The notes under the pieces were generated by a model. It was not told the DNA's origin, did not search any database, and saw only the letters and a list, made by a program, of their open reading frames with translations. DNA of 58,319 bases from Chitinophagaceae bacterium UBA4857 (lineage in GTDB: Bacteria; Bacteroidota; Bacteroidia; Chitinophagales; Chitinophagaceae), in contig DHEF01000045.1 in NCBI GenBank assembly GCA_002399735.1, positions 137,882 through 196,200 of the forward strand. The letters are read 5' to 3'. A program made the position numbers and the translations under genes. Below, piece after piece: positions 39,973 through 49,340 of the stretch (the first letter of the stretch is position 1; every line of letters begins with the position of its first letter).

Positions 39973-42825
39973 TTATTTTTTAATAATTTTCTGTTTGTTT
40001 AACAGCCTACCCTCTTTATTGGTAATGGTAATAAAATATATACCCACCGGTAATTGTTCAATGGTTAATATGCATGTATTACTGGTAATGTTCGTTGTTT
40101 TAATCACCTGTCCGGCCAAATTGGTAAGGTTAACAACTTCATTATTATTAACCCCGCTAATAGTTACTTTATTAATAGCCGGGTTAGGACTTACAGTTAT
40201 ATACCGATCAGCATTAATTGTTCTTACTTCACTATAGGTATGTTTACCATCAAAATCGGTTTGCTTTAGGCGGTAAAAATTTTTGCCACTTGCGGGTTGT
40301 GTATGGGTATAATTATACTTTAAAGCTTGATTGCTGTTTCCGTTATTGGCCTGGGTCTTTACAAATTGTATATCAGCCCAGCTAACACCATTGTTACTGT
40401 GTTGTACGGCAAAACCTTTGTTGTTTTGCTCGAATGATGTAACCCATTTTAAAACAATGTCGTGGTTTACCTTTTCAGCCGTAAAAAATACCAGTGTTAC
40501 AGGCAAAGTTTCGGATCCATCTAATAATAGAAGTTTAGCAAGGCCGGTGTTTGCGCTTTCTTTATTTGCATTGTCAATTGCTTTAAAATAAAAGTTTACT
40601 TCTGTTTCTCCGTCAATAGCCGGGTCGGCAGTAATTGGCCAGGATGGTAATCCGCTTGCATCAGCAGGAATAATTAAAGCGGTTAGTGCAGTCAAATCTG
40701 CCGGGTAATATTGTGTACCGTTAATAAATATAGAGGTGGCCCCGTCAGGAAACTGGGTAAGCCTAATGGCTATAACAGTACCTGGTAATGGGTCGGTACT
40801 TTCGGTAATATTGGTAAATGTGTTTGCCGGTACATTTACCTGAATTGTACCACCAGGGTTAATGCTTCTATTTCTTCCCTCGCCGGCAGTTGGCGGCTGC
40901 TGTATACCAAAGTTAACATTGGTAACAGTTCCGGTAGCCGGAGTAGTTACAGCTATAATTCCGGGAGTAATAGTTTCGATACCCGTACCGGCGGCATTAC
41001 CTGTGCCAAAAGCTTCGCCGGTGTTAACCCAGGTGGCAGGCAAACCTGCTGTTACAGGATTACCTGCTGATATACCAGCTATGTTACTTAGTACTACCCT
41101 ATAAGCTGTACTTGGTGCTGCATTATTAAAGCTATATATACCATTTGTTGCAATGGCAGAACTACTAACGACCAAACCAGCACTATTTACCAGATAAGCG
41201 GTAAGCGTAGTTGAACCTGCATTGGTATCAGATTCGCCAGTGTTTTGAATAACATTTGCATTAACATCATTAAAAACTTTACCGGAAATAACAATAGGTG
41301 CAGTAAGGTTTAATACCGCCGTACCCTGTAAACCTGTATTATTCGATCGGGCATTCCCATTATCTACGGCCACAAAAGGAATAGTTACTGTTGTGGCACC
41401 ATCCAAAGTCGGGTCAACCGTAATAGTTGTACCCGATATTGGTAGTCCATTTGTATTGGTATTGATTGTTACACCAGCCGTTGGAAAACTTACGCCCCCG
41501 CTGCCGTAGGTAACGCCATTTATAACAATAGAGTTGGCACCTGTAGGTATGCCAGTTATAATAATAGAAGTTACAATTCCCGGAGCAGGATCGGTACTAT
41601 TGTTAAGGTTGATAAATGTATTTAAAGGAACAGGAATTTGTACATTGCCCGGTTGGTTTAAAGCACTGTTAGTTCCGTTGCCGGCAGTTGGTGGCTGCTG
41701 TATACCAAAATTTTGGTTGGTTATGGTTGCTGTACCGGTGGTTAATTCTATTTGTCCTAAAGCAGATGTTTGTGAAGCAGTATTACCGGTACCAATACTT
41801 TCACCGGTGTTACGCCAGCCTGTAGGTAAAGGGCCGGGCGTGATAGATGTAGCACTATTGGTTAGTACCAGTTTTAAACCAGACGTGCCGGGTAATATGT
41901 TAGAAAATGAATAAGTACCATTTGTTGCTACTAAGGTTGTGGCAATTACCGTGTTGTCTGAATTTACCAGATTTACTCTTAAACCGGATCCCGTATTTGT
42001 ACCATTTTCACCAGCGTTTTGTGTAATATTAGCGTTCACGTCGTTCCAAACCAAGCCGCTAAGGCTAAGCCCAGCACAAGGGCTAATAACCGCCTGTATT
42101 TCTGCAACTGTTGATTCTGTTGGTTTGCCAGAACCTGACATTTCACTCCCACTAACTCTAAACGCCGAAATTGTTGACCAGTTAAACGTGCCACCTTTTC
42201 TTTCCAGGTTACCATTGGTTAACCAAAGCCTTAAATCGCTGCCAGAGATATTTGCGTAACTGGCAAAGTTACCGCTTGAGTTATACCCTACATGTATACC
42301 CGTTGATAAAAAGTAAGCTGTGGTAGAAGGTTCAAGCTCAAAGTTTTCGCCTACTTTAATACAGGCATATTGGGCACAAAAAAAGTTGTTATTGCCTTTT
42401 ACCTGCAGGTTACCTGCTGCTACATCAAGAGTAGCCCGATTAATTAATAACTTGGTATTATTGCCTTCCATCTGGATTTGTTTGGCCGTTAACGAGCCTC
42501 CATCCTTTACAGTAACTATTGCTCCGTTTTGAAATAGCAGCTCGGCACTTGCATAATTTACCGCATGGGTTATTAATACCCTGTAACCTGTACCGGACAT
42601 GGTAACCGGTGGTGCTACATTACCTACCCAGGTGCTGGCCGATGTCCAGCTACCGTTTTGCCTACTTATATAAGTATATGTGGATGGTTCGTTACAGCCA
42701 GTGGGTGCCTGACTAAAAACAATTTGTGCAGAAAAGATTAATACAATAAACGCTGAAACTATTTTAAGCGTTATACCAAAACGTGGTGTGAGATTAGAGA
42801 ACGAAAGGAGATGCATATTATACAT
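39973..42825 (-). CDS. T9SS type A sorting-domain surface protein with SdrD-like repeats
   Basis: A 950-residue secreted protein. Signal peptide about 15-38 (ITLKIVSAFIVLIFSAQIVFSQ in part). An N-terminal domain with many short beta strands follows (about 39-260). Then come two tandem SD-repeat B-like units of roughly 260 residues, each opening SGxVxNDVNANxxQNxGE (about 262 and 517) and each ending FGIQQPPTAG...STDPxPG. From about 780 lies a fibronectin-like segment (FFTAEKVNHDIVLKWVTS) and the final ~85 residues are a T9SS C-terminal domain (SPNPAINKVTISG, PVGIYFITI). It should be exported by T9SS and anchored or released at the surface. The start may be Met1 or Met4. Confidence 0.9.
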   Translation of the reverse strand: MYNMHLLSFSNLTPRFGITLKIVSAFIVLIFSAQIVFSQAPTGCNEPSTYTYISRQNGSWTSASTWVGNVAPPVTMSGTGYRVLITHAVNYASAELLFQNGAIVTVKDGGSLTAKQIQMEGNNTKLLINRATLDVAAGNLQVKGNNNFFCAQYACIKVGENFELEPSTTAYFLSTGIHVGYNSSGNFASYANISGSDLRLWLTNGNLERKGGTFNWSTISAFRVSGSEMSGSGKPTESTVAEIQAVISPCAGLSLSGLVWNDVNANITQNAGENGTNTGSGLRVNLVNSDNTVIATTLVATNGTYSFSNILPGTSGLKLVLTNSATSITPGPLPTGWRNTGESIGTGNTASQTSALGQIELTTGTATITNQNFGIQQPPTAGNGTNSALNQPGNVQIPVPLNTFINLNNSTDPAPGIVTSIIITGIPTGANSIVINGVTYGSGGVSFPTAGVTINTNTNGLPISGTTITVDPTLDGATTVTIPFVAVDNGNARSNNTGLQGTAVLNLTAPIVISGKVFNDVNANVIQNTGESDTNAGSTTLTAYLVNSAGLVVSSSAIATNGIYSFNNAAPSTAYRVVLSNIAGISAGNPVTAGLPATWVNTGEAFGTGNAAGTGIETITPGIIAVTTPATGTVTNVNFGIQQPPTAGEGRNRSINPGGTIQVNVPANTFTNITESTDPLPGTVIAIRLTQFPDGATSIFINGTQYYPADLTALTALIIPADASGLPSWPITADPAIDGETEVNFYFKAIDNANKESANTGLAKLLLLDGSETLPVTLVFFTAEKVNHDIVLKWVTSFEQNNKGFAVQHSNNGVSWADIQFVKTQANNGNSNQALKYNYTHTQPASGKNFYRLKQTDFDGKHTYSEVRTINADRYITVSPNPAINKVTISGVNNNEVVNLTNLAGQVIKTTNITSNTCILTIEQLPVGIYFITITNKEGRLLNKQKIIKK

Positions 42826-43093
42826 ATTTATTATAAAGAAATGGTGCTGTTTTTCTTATAGCATATAAAACGAATGTTACTAAACCGTCATTCATGATTA
42901 TAACTACATGATTGACATTTTAATAAAAAATAACCTGGCTACAATTAAGTAACCTGATAAATTTGGTTTATTGTGAGGAGGCTTTAGGTTGGGTTTTCAA
43001 AAAGGAGATGGTAGTAATACAATATTTAAAGGGATTATTAATGTTGATAATAATACATCAATCCATATATTACTTGTTTTAGAATTGAGTTCA

Positions 43094-43150
43094 CAAATGT
43101 TATATTAAAATATATAATTATAAAGCAATGACATACGTATTACATACGTA
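43094..43150 (-). promoter_or_regulatory. Predicted T9SS gene promoter with TACGTA tandem sites
   Basis: ACATACGTATTACATACGTA (43131-43150) has TACGTA twice, 11 bp apart. The -7-like AACATTTG (43094-43101, minus strand) ends 33 nt downstream. The site matches 39687-39706 at 18 of 20 positions. Confidence 0.5.
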
Positions 43151-43227
43151 GAATATCGCAATAGCTATTAACTAATTGATAGTCAATATCAACTTTTTAT
43201 AGTGAGCGGGTTTTTATTGTTAATTAG

Positions 43228-43335
43228 TAAACAGAACGATGAATGGATGCTCTAATACTTCTTTCAGTGAAAGAAGTATTGCGAACAATCAGTTGATTGC
43301 AACATCAGCCCAATCCGGGCTATGTAGTTGGTAAA
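43228..43335 (-). repeat. Dispersed intergenic repeat, copy 9 (double hairpin form)
   Basis: AATACTTCTTTC-AGT-GAAAGAAGTATT (43254-43280), GCGAA, CAATCA-GT-TGATTG (43286-43299), and AGCCC/GGGCT (43307-43321). In the opposite orientation to copy 8 (38466-38620); four stem pairs differ from copy 8 and all stay paired. Confidence 0.8.
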
Positions 43336-43359
43336 ATGAGTTAAAAAAACAATATATGT

Positions 43360-43379
43360 AAATACGTATTAGCTACATA
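43360..43379. promoter_or_regulatory. Third TACGTA-type tandem site
   Basis: AAATACGTATTAGCTACATA matches the other two sites at about 16 of 20 positions, again with an 11-bp period (TACGTA then TACATA). No -7 box lies at the expected distance on either strand. Confidence 0.4.
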
Positions 43380-43487
43380 TTATTTTTAAATAAATATGAA
43401 TATTGAAATGGGTAACGAAATATGAGAAATGGAAAGTGTAATGAAATATAAGCGTTTAGGCTTACTGAATAATACAGCCTAATATCG

Positions 43488-45050
43488 TTATCCAAGCCCT
43501 TTCATCCATATATATATATCCAGGTTAGAGTCTATACCCAGTTTTTTTCTTAAATCAGATTTACGGGTTTGAATGGTACGCACAGATTTAAAAGTATACT
43601 CTGAAATATCTTTACTTGAAAAATCGAGGTATATATAAGCACAAAGTGTTAGCTCAGAAAGACGCAGATTTGGACTTAATGTTGTCAGTTTTTGGTGTAG
43701 ATCGGGATAAATTTCTTTAAACCGAGCATAAAAATTAGGATGATTTGTACGCCCCAATTCTACAAGCTCATTAAAAGACTCATTTACTTTTTGTTGTAAC
43801 TGCAGCGTTTCCTGTTCTTTTTTTTCCAGTTCAAGTACCGACTCTGATACTTCTTTATGCAACTTCTCTGTTTCAAGTTGTTTTTCAATAAGTTTTTTAT
43901 TTGACTCTTGAACTTTTTTACTCAGCAAAGCCGCTTCTTTCTCTTTCTGGCGCTTCCGGCGTCTTAATTTTACCAGGTAAACCCATGAAATGATTAAAAA
44001 AAGCACAGCCAGAAGGACCAATAAATACAACTTTAGCTCCTGTTTTTTGCTTTCTTCTCTTGATTTCTGTAATACCTTATTTACAGGAATCTCAATCAAT
44101 AAACGTTGGGCATATTGAATACTATCATTTAATTGTGTGTATTTATTAAGGTAATATTGATTATTCTTAAGATCGTTTGTCAAGCTGTATGCTTCATATA
44201 GTAACTTGTAAGTATCCCGGGCGTCTTTTTGTTTGCCACCCGCTTCGGAAATAGCCGCAGACGCTTTGTATGCATCAAAAGCATCATCATATTTTTTAAG
44301 GGCTACAAAATACCTTCCTTTGTTTCTTAAAAGAATGGATTGTTGGTGTATATCAAATTTACCAGCTGTAAAAAGTGAATCGCCTATTTGTAAATAATGG
44401 GATGCGGAGTCGAGATTGACAATATACACGGTATAAAACTTAGCCAACCGGGATGCAACAATGGGGGTATTATTAAGTGTGTAAGCCTTTCTTAAGTAAT
44501 AAAGTAATTGTTTATTATCGCCTTTTTCTTCATATACAAATGAGTAACAAGCATATAAATAATCTAAAAATTTTAGTTTATCCAATCCCTCCGGCCATTT
44601 TTCATTAACAACCTTTTCAGATGCCTGGTAATGCGTAATGGATTGTTGAAACAGGCCTAAATCATGGTAACTACGACCATACTCAGCATATACTCTTGCC
44701 AACAAATCATAATCCTTCTCTTCTGAAAGCATGGGCAATAAAACATCCAGGTATTCAACACTTTCCTTACTACGTCCAAGTACTGTCAGTATATTACTTA
44801 ACAGGTGATACCCGTTTTTAATACCCTGTTTGTAGTTACTGTTTATGGCATTTTCCAGTGTTTCTTCTGTAAGCGATAATGCTTCCCCTACTTTGCCGGC
44901 TTTGCGCAAACGAGAAACTTCATTTTTTAAAGTGGTGTCAATTCTTTCCTGCGTCCAATGTTGGGCATACAACTTTGATTCTGTAAAGAATAAAAAAAAT
45001 AAAGAAAAAAATAACTTATAAAAGCAGCTAGAAGGCATTTTGAAAAACAT
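43488..45050 (-). CDS. TPR / transmembrane / LuxR-type HTH one-component regulator
   Basis: A 520-residue protein. Signal peptide about 1-29 (KLFFSLFFLFFTESKLYAQ), then a periplasmic TPR array to about 300, a transmembrane helix (about 345-363, LKLYLLVLLAVLFLIISWVYL), a coiled coil of Glu/Lys-rich heptads (about 368-440), and a C-terminal helix-turn-helix (LSELTLCAYIYLDFSSKDISEYTFKSVRTIQTRKSDLRKKLGI, shown in part, about 455-515). The last is LuxR-like. Such proteins sense in the periplasm and act on DNA across the inner membrane. The T9SS gene is next downstream, so it is a possible target. Start Met1 or Met5. Confidence 0.85.
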   Translation of the reverse strand: MFFKMPSSCFYKLFFSLFFLFFTESKLYAQHWTQERIDTTLKNEVSRLRKAGKVGEALSLTEETLENAINSNYKQGIKNGYHLLSNILTVLGRSKESVEYLDVLLPMLSEEKDYDLLARVYAEYGRSYHDLGLFQQSITHYQASEKVVNEKWPEGLDKLKFLDYLYACYSFVYEEKGDNKQLLYYLRKAYTLNNTPIVASRLAKFYTVYIVNLDSASHYLQIGDSLFTAGKFDIHQQSILLRNKGRYFVALKKYDDAFDAYKASAAISEAGGKQKDARDTYKLLYEAYSLTNDLKNNQYYLNKYTQLNDSIQYAQRLLIEIPVNKVLQKSREESKKQELKLYLLVLLAVLFLIISWVYLVKLRRRKRQKEKEAALLSKKVQESNKKLIEKQLETEKLHKEVSESVLELEKKEQETLQLQQKVNESFNELVELGRTNHPNFYARFKEIYPDLHQKLTTLSPNLRLSELTLCAYIYLDFSSKDISEYTFKSVRTIQTRKSDLRKKLGIDSNLDIYIWMKGLG

Positions 45051-45309
45051 TGGGATATAAATATCTGAAATTTTATCAGATTCTGGTATTCAGTGTATTT
45101 GATTATTAAACAGTGAACAAAATTATGTCAAACAGACCGATTACAATAGTACACAAAAGTGTATGTTGAAAAGTAAACTACTTTTTTGCAAGATTAATGT
45201 TAAACAAAAATCAAAAGCAATAAGTATTTATACCTACAAACTAACCCTATAAATCTTCCAGAATTTCTAAATAATTATATACCCAACACCATAAAATGCT
45301 TTCCAATAA

Positions 45310-46575
45310 CTATTTCTTCTTCACAAAAATGATTGTTTGTTCTAACCAATCTTTATCCGACTGCAGATGAATATCAGGTTTCACCCCTTTGTCTTCAAAT
45401 TGCAAAAGTTTGTGTGGTCCTTTCATATCAGTAGGATAAACGGCAAATTGTTGGCTGGGTAATTTTATCGTTTCACCATAATTACTGCCATACATCAACA
45501 TCCCTTTGGTTGTTTGCCCCAATACTGTTACGTTATTTATTTTTTTTAACTTTAGTAAAAATATTTCACCCTGACTTAAAGTGCCGTTATTTATAATAAC
45601 ATAAATTTTACCTTTTTTAGCATAAGCTTTTAACATTTTCCAATATTTCTTAGTTTCATGTTTAGCTCCACCTTCATGATCCCGCAAATCCAGTATTATA
45701 TTAGGAGCCGTTAATTTTCCTTTGATGGAATCATAAAACTTTTGCGACAGTTTACTTGTTATTGCATTGGTTTGAAAAGTACGAATGGCAATGTATTGAA
45801 TATTGGCATCCAGGTTTTTCATGCTAAACTTTGGCGTTCCATTTGGCAGGTTAATATAATTCGTATCAGTAAGTTGTTTAGCATAATTACCTTTATAAAA
45901 TGAAATATTAAAGTAACTATTAACCAATGACTGATAATCGTATTTTTCAATAGCCTGATAAAGAAAATTCTTGGTGTAAGGATGGGCATATATTGCTTTA
46001 TATAGCCCGGCTTTTTGTTCGTATAAATAAAGTGCTACCTGCCCTTTAGTCCAAAAATTTATTTCGGAGTCAAGTATTATACCGACATATTCCTTTTCAA
46101 CGGTACTAAATACCCCTACCGTATAATATTTACCGTAATAATAAATACCCTCTACACCTGTTGCAGGTTTGGTTGCTAATGCTTTTTTTAAAGAGTCAAT
46201 ATTTAATGCGTAAGCCGGATGCCGAGAAAAGGATGGTGTTTGTACAAAGCTATCAATACTTGCCTTACTCCTGTATATATTATAATTGGCTGTTTGATAA
46301 AACTCCAGGTGATTATCACGCACCGGAAATATTAACTGTGCCAGATTATAAAAATATTGGTAGCTGTTAACAGCAGTTACTGTATCGGCCAGCAAATTGT
46401 TATACATTTTTATATAGGCCTTTTTTTTCTTGCCCTTTATTTGCGCTTTGTACGATTTTGTCTTTTGGATAATTGTTTTCAGTTCCTGCAAATCGGCAAC
46501 GTAGTTACTATGCTGCGCATTTACACATTGTATACCTATAATGAAACAGTTAATAATAAATATTAGAATTTTCAT
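45310..46575 (-). CDS. S41 family peptidase
   Basis: A 421-residue secreted protein. Signal peptide about 1-20 (KILIFIINCFIIGIQCVNAQ). The peptidase core is at about 285-400: ILDLRDHEGGAKHE (RDNxGG-like), IYVIINNGTLSQGEIFLLKLKK with the Ser331-like nucleophile position in TLSQGE, and the later LPSQQFAVYPTDMKGPHKLLQFEDKGVKPD (VxPDxxV-like end). The PDZ domain usual in Ctp/Prc is not evident. Substrate unknown. It is followed on the same strand, 25 bases away, by the DUF5694 gene's stop on its upstream side, so the two may be cotranscribed. Confidence 0.78.
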   Translation of the reverse strand: MKILIFIINCFIIGIQCVNAQHSNYVADLQELKTIIQKTKSYKAQIKGKKKKAYIKMYNNLLADTVTAVNSYQYFYNLAQLIFPVRDNHLEFYQTANYNIYRSKASIDSFVQTPSFSRHPAYALNIDSLKKALATKPATGVEGIYYYGKYYTVGVFSTVEKEYVGIILDSEINFWTKGQVALYLYEQKAGLYKAIYAHPYTKNFLYQAIEKYDYQSLVNSYFNISFYKGNYAKQLTDTNYINLPNGTPKFSMKNLDANIQYIAIRTFQTNAITSKLSQKFYDSIKGKLTAPNIILDLRDHEGGAKHETKKYWKMLKAYAKKGKIYVIINNGTLSQGEIFLLKLKKINNVTVLGQTTKGMLMYGSNYGETIKLPSQQFAVYPTDMKGPHKLLQFEDKGVKPDIHLQSDKDWLEQTIIFVKKK

Positions 46576-46600
46576 GGCTTGAAATATTTTATACTGTTAT

Positions 46601-47428
46601 TCACTTACTGTAACCTATATAATCATATACACTTACCGGTTGGTATTTAGGGCTGCGTTGCAACCACATATTAAAAAAGGCGGTATGCGTAGCGCCCATT
46701 AATATAAACACCCTATCGTTTTTGTCTAATTCAATCTGGTTTATATTGGAGTACATTACCAGGTTGCGGTGATAAAACTTAGCCGCTTCTTCTGCCCCTT
46801 CCCATTTTCCTTCGGTAGATATATGCGTTAATATATCAGCATTAATATTCATTAGCATATCCAGATATTGCGGGTGATTCGAAATTCTTAAATGATCTAA
46901 AACTGTCATTTTATCTTCGGGGTATTGTACGCCTATCACATCCAACATGCGCATATAACCGTTAAGAGTTGCCGTGTCTTTAAAATCAATTGTATTACCA
47001 ACCATATAATTATATTTCTGTTTATAATCTACACCATAAATACGTTTTGTTCCGCTTAAACGTCCCAATTCGTAAGCCAGTAACTCTATTTCAGACGGGT
47101 TTTTAAACTTCATAGCCGGATTTTTTACATATTCTGCATATGCCTTTTGTAAGCTTTCATTATTTTCAGGTAATGCTTCTACCAATATAACCGTAGGTTT
47201 AAATTCAGCTATCATTTTAGCAATGGCGTGTACCTGTTTTACATTATCAACATTGTGCTCGTCAAACTCGGTTTTATTCGCATCAGTTGTAAAACCCATA
47301 TGAAAAGTTCCCATATTTAATACGGCAATAGCCGAATCAAAACGGGTAGATGAGCTTAAAGGTTTTTGCTGGGCAAAAATTTTCATACTTAACATTATTG
47401 TTACAAGAAATAAAACACTTGCTTTCAT
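46601..47428 (-). CDS. DUF5694 domain secreted protein
   Basis: A 275-residue protein starting at the Met at 47426-47428 (MKASVLFLVTIMLSMKIFAQ), with signal peptide cleavage likely after AQ (about 19). The in-frame start 12 codons upstream is rejected. The body matches DUF5694: VLNMGTFHMGFTTDANKTEFDEHN and EFKPTVILVEALPENN, with MGATHTAFFNMW near the end. The His/Glu/Asp pattern (GTFH, VEAL, GATH) recalls TraB/ChaN-type folds, which is only a resemblance. It diverges from the LytS-LytTR pair across the ACCAACCT sites. Confidence 0.8.
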   Translation of the reverse strand: MKASVLFLVTIMLSMKIFAQQKPLSSSTRFDSAIAVLNMGTFHMGFTTDANKTEFDEHNVDNVKQVHAIAKMIAEFKPTVILVEALPENNESLQKAYAEYVKNPAMKFKNPSEIELLAYELGRLSGTKRIYGVDYKQKYNYMVGNTIDFKDTATLNGYMRMLDVIGVQYPEDKMTVLDHLRISNHPQYLDMLMNINADILTHISTEGKWEGAEEAAKFYHRNLVMYSNINQIELDKNDRVFILMGATHTAFFNMWLQRSPKYQPVSVYDYIGYSK

Positions 47429-47501
47429 TGCATATTTTTTTGTAGTGATAAAATTGTAAAGCAAATTTTGTCAGGATTAACGGCCGTGACAAGTTTTTTC
47501 T

Positions 47502-47530
47502 ACCAACCTACCGTTTTTTTCTACCAACCT
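47502..47530. promoter_or_regulatory. Direct repeats ACCAACCT, candidate LytTR binding site
   Basis: ACCAACCT at 47502-47509 and 47523-47530, exactly 21 bp apart, within longer TTTTTTCTACCAACCT repeats (47494-47509, 47515-47530). LytTR regulators bind two direct repeats spaced about two helical turns. The site lies between the divergent DUF5694 gene and the LytS-LytTR operon. Confidence 0.55.
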
Positions 47531-47580
47531 GTTATAGCTATAAGCATCTGTATAGTACTTTTATAAAAAATTAAGGACAC

Positions 47581-48615
47581 ATGCTTTATAAAAGTCCGTT
47601 ATCAACAAGAAAAGAAATTATTATTCACCTGGCATTTTGGGTAATAGCTGCCTATTTCACTTTAATAAAATTTAAAAACGCACAACTGGAAATAGTTCCC
47701 CTGAGTATTTTTGAAATAACCTGGGCCATTGTTTTTGTAGCAAGCTTTTATTTTAATTATATACTGGTATTACCCAGAGTAATAAATAAGTTTAACTGGA
47801 AAAAAGCATTTGTAGGGCTTTTATGCAATATGTTTTTTTTTATTGTTTTCCGATACCTGGTAGAGGAAATACTGGTGTTTCAGCTAAGCGGCGAAAGAAA
47901 TTATTATAGAGGAACCCCTCTCTGGTATTACGCCTTCGATAATTTATATTTTAGCAGTTTGCCCATTATTGTAAGTACATTTTTCTGGCTCATTATTTTT
48001 GTTATTCGCTTGTATGCATACAACCAGTTTATTTTAGAAGAAAAAAAGAATACAGAAATTAAATTTCTAAAAGCGCAAATCAATCCCCATTTTATTTTTA
48101 ACACCCTAAATAATATTTACTCCATGGTATATTTTCAATCGCCAAAATCATTACCGGCTATTGAAAAGCTAAGTAGCATTATGCGTTTTACTACTTACGA
48201 GTCGCAAAAAGAAAAAATAAAACTAACGGATGAGTTAAACTATATTGAATCATATATTCAATTGGAAGAGCTCCGGCACGAGCAGGAAAATTTTGTAAAA
48301 ACAATAGTACAAATAAGCGACAATACTATTCAAATACCGCCTTATATCCTATCCCCGTTTGTGGAGAATGCTTTAAAACATGGTGTAGCATTAACCGAAA
48401 CACCTATTCATATACAGTTGCAGGCAACTACTAAAGAACTAACATTTACGGTAACCAATACTATTGGTCAGCAAAAAAAAGATAAACTCGGTGGCATAGG
48501 ATTAGAAAATGTAAAAAGACGTTTACAAATTCACTATCCCAATCAACACCAGCTTACTATTAACAACAGTAATAATACTTTTACCATTCAACTGCATATT
48601 CAATTAACAGCATGA
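47581..48615 (+). CDS. LytS-type sensor histidine kinase
   Basis: A 344-residue membrane kinase. Four hydrophobic segments lie in about 13-150, then the His_kinase domain with phospho-acceptor His170 in the QINPHFIFNTLNNIYSM box, ILSPFVENALKHG (N box) and GIGLENVKRRL (G box). No extra sensor domain is visible, so the signal is probably read within the membrane. The last four bases overlap the LytTR gene start (ATGA at 48612-48615), a classical LytS-LytR pair. Confidence 0.93.
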   Translation: MLYKSPLSTRKEIIIHLAFWVIAAYFTLIKFKNAQLEIVPLSIFEITWAIVFVASFYFNYILVLPRVINKFNWKKAFVGLLCNMFFFIVFRYLVEEILVFQLSGERNYYRGTPLWYYAFDNLYFSSLPIIVSTFFWLIIFVIRLYAYNQFILEEKKNTEIKFLKAQINPHFIFNTLNNIYSMVYFQSPKSLPAIEKLSSIMRFTTYESQKEKIKLTDELNYIESYIQLEELRHEQENFVKTIVQISDNTIQIPPYILSPFVENALKHGVALTETPIHIQLQATTKELTFTVTNTIGQQKKDKLGGIGLENVKRRLQIHYPNQHQLTINNSNNTFTIQLHIQLTA

Positions 48616-49307
48616 AAACAATACAATGTATCATACTTGATGATGAACCACTGGCTGTAAAGTTATTAAACGATTATGCGCAAAAAATTACACAGCTACA
48701 AGTAGTTTACGCGGGCAGTGATGTATATACTGCTATTAATTTATTAAACAGCCAGTCCATCGATCTTGTTTTTCTGGACATTCAAATGCCCGAACTAACC
48801 GGTATGGAAATAATGCAGCTTTTTAGTAAACAACAAAATTTCATCATCACCTCTGCTTATCAGGAGTACGCATTGGATGCCTATCAGTTTCAGGTAATTG
48901 ATTTTATTTTAAAACCTATTACATTCAATCGCTTTTACCAAAGCGTAGAAAAGTTTATACACTGGCAACAAAATTTTAGTAAAAAAACAACTCCCGATTA
49001 TCTGGTAGTAAAAGCCGACAGAAAACATCATCAATTAGCTGTTGACAATATTGTTTACATTGAAGGTTTGAAAGATTATATACGCATACATACCACTGAC
49101 GAACAAATTATTGTTTGGGAAAACATGAAGGATATTTTAGAAAAACTGCCACAACAACAATTTTTGCGCATACATCGTTCCTATATTATTGCAGTGAGTA
49201 AAATTAAACTGGTAGAAGGCAATCGCATTCAATTACAAAACCTGGAGTACTTACCCGTTGGCGAAACCTACCGCAAAGTGGTGGCTGATTGGTTACAAAG
49301 CAATTAA
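48612..49307 (+). CDS. LytTR-family response regulator
   Basis: A 231-residue regulator. Receiver domain about 1-115 with phospho-acceptor Asp56 (DLVFLDIQMPELTG), acidic pocket Asp10-Asp11 (ILDDEPLAV) and switch Lys about 109 (ILKPI). LytTR DNA-binding domain at about 130-230 (VVKADRKHHQLAVDNIVYIEGLKDYIRIHT, QFLRIHRSYIIAVSKI and LPVGETYRKVV, all typical). It is the cognate partner of the overlapping kinase gene and the most likely ligand of the repeat pair at 47502-47530. Confidence 0.94.
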   Translation: MKTIQCIILDDEPLAVKLLNDYAQKITQLQVVYAGSDVYTAINLLNSQSIDLVFLDIQMPELTGMEIMQLFSKQQNFIITSAYQEYALDAYQFQVIDFILKPITFNRFYQSVEKFIHWQQNFSKKTTPDYLVVKADRKHHQLAVDNIVYIEGLKDYIRIHTTDEQIIVWENMKDILEKLPQQQFLRIHRSYIIAVSKIKLVEGNRIQLQNLEYLPVGETYRKVVADWLQSN

Positions 49308-49340
49308 TACAACAATAGTTATTTTTAATTTTTTTATGGG

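Larger units (their letters stand above)
42826..43487. other. Gene-free stretch upstream of T9SS gene
   Basis: Contains the T9SS promoter-like module (43094-43150), copy 9 of the dispersed repeat and a third tandem site (43360-43379). The rest is AT-rich UTR sequence; with the inferred start near 43087 the 5' UTR is about 260 nt. No gene seen. Confidence 0.55.

Noticed and set aside
40331..42532. Several plus-strand reading frames over 60 codons across the T9SS gene
   Set aside because: They are antisense to a long, well-supported repeat protein and have no family likeness or promoter; the base composition of the sense gene explains them.
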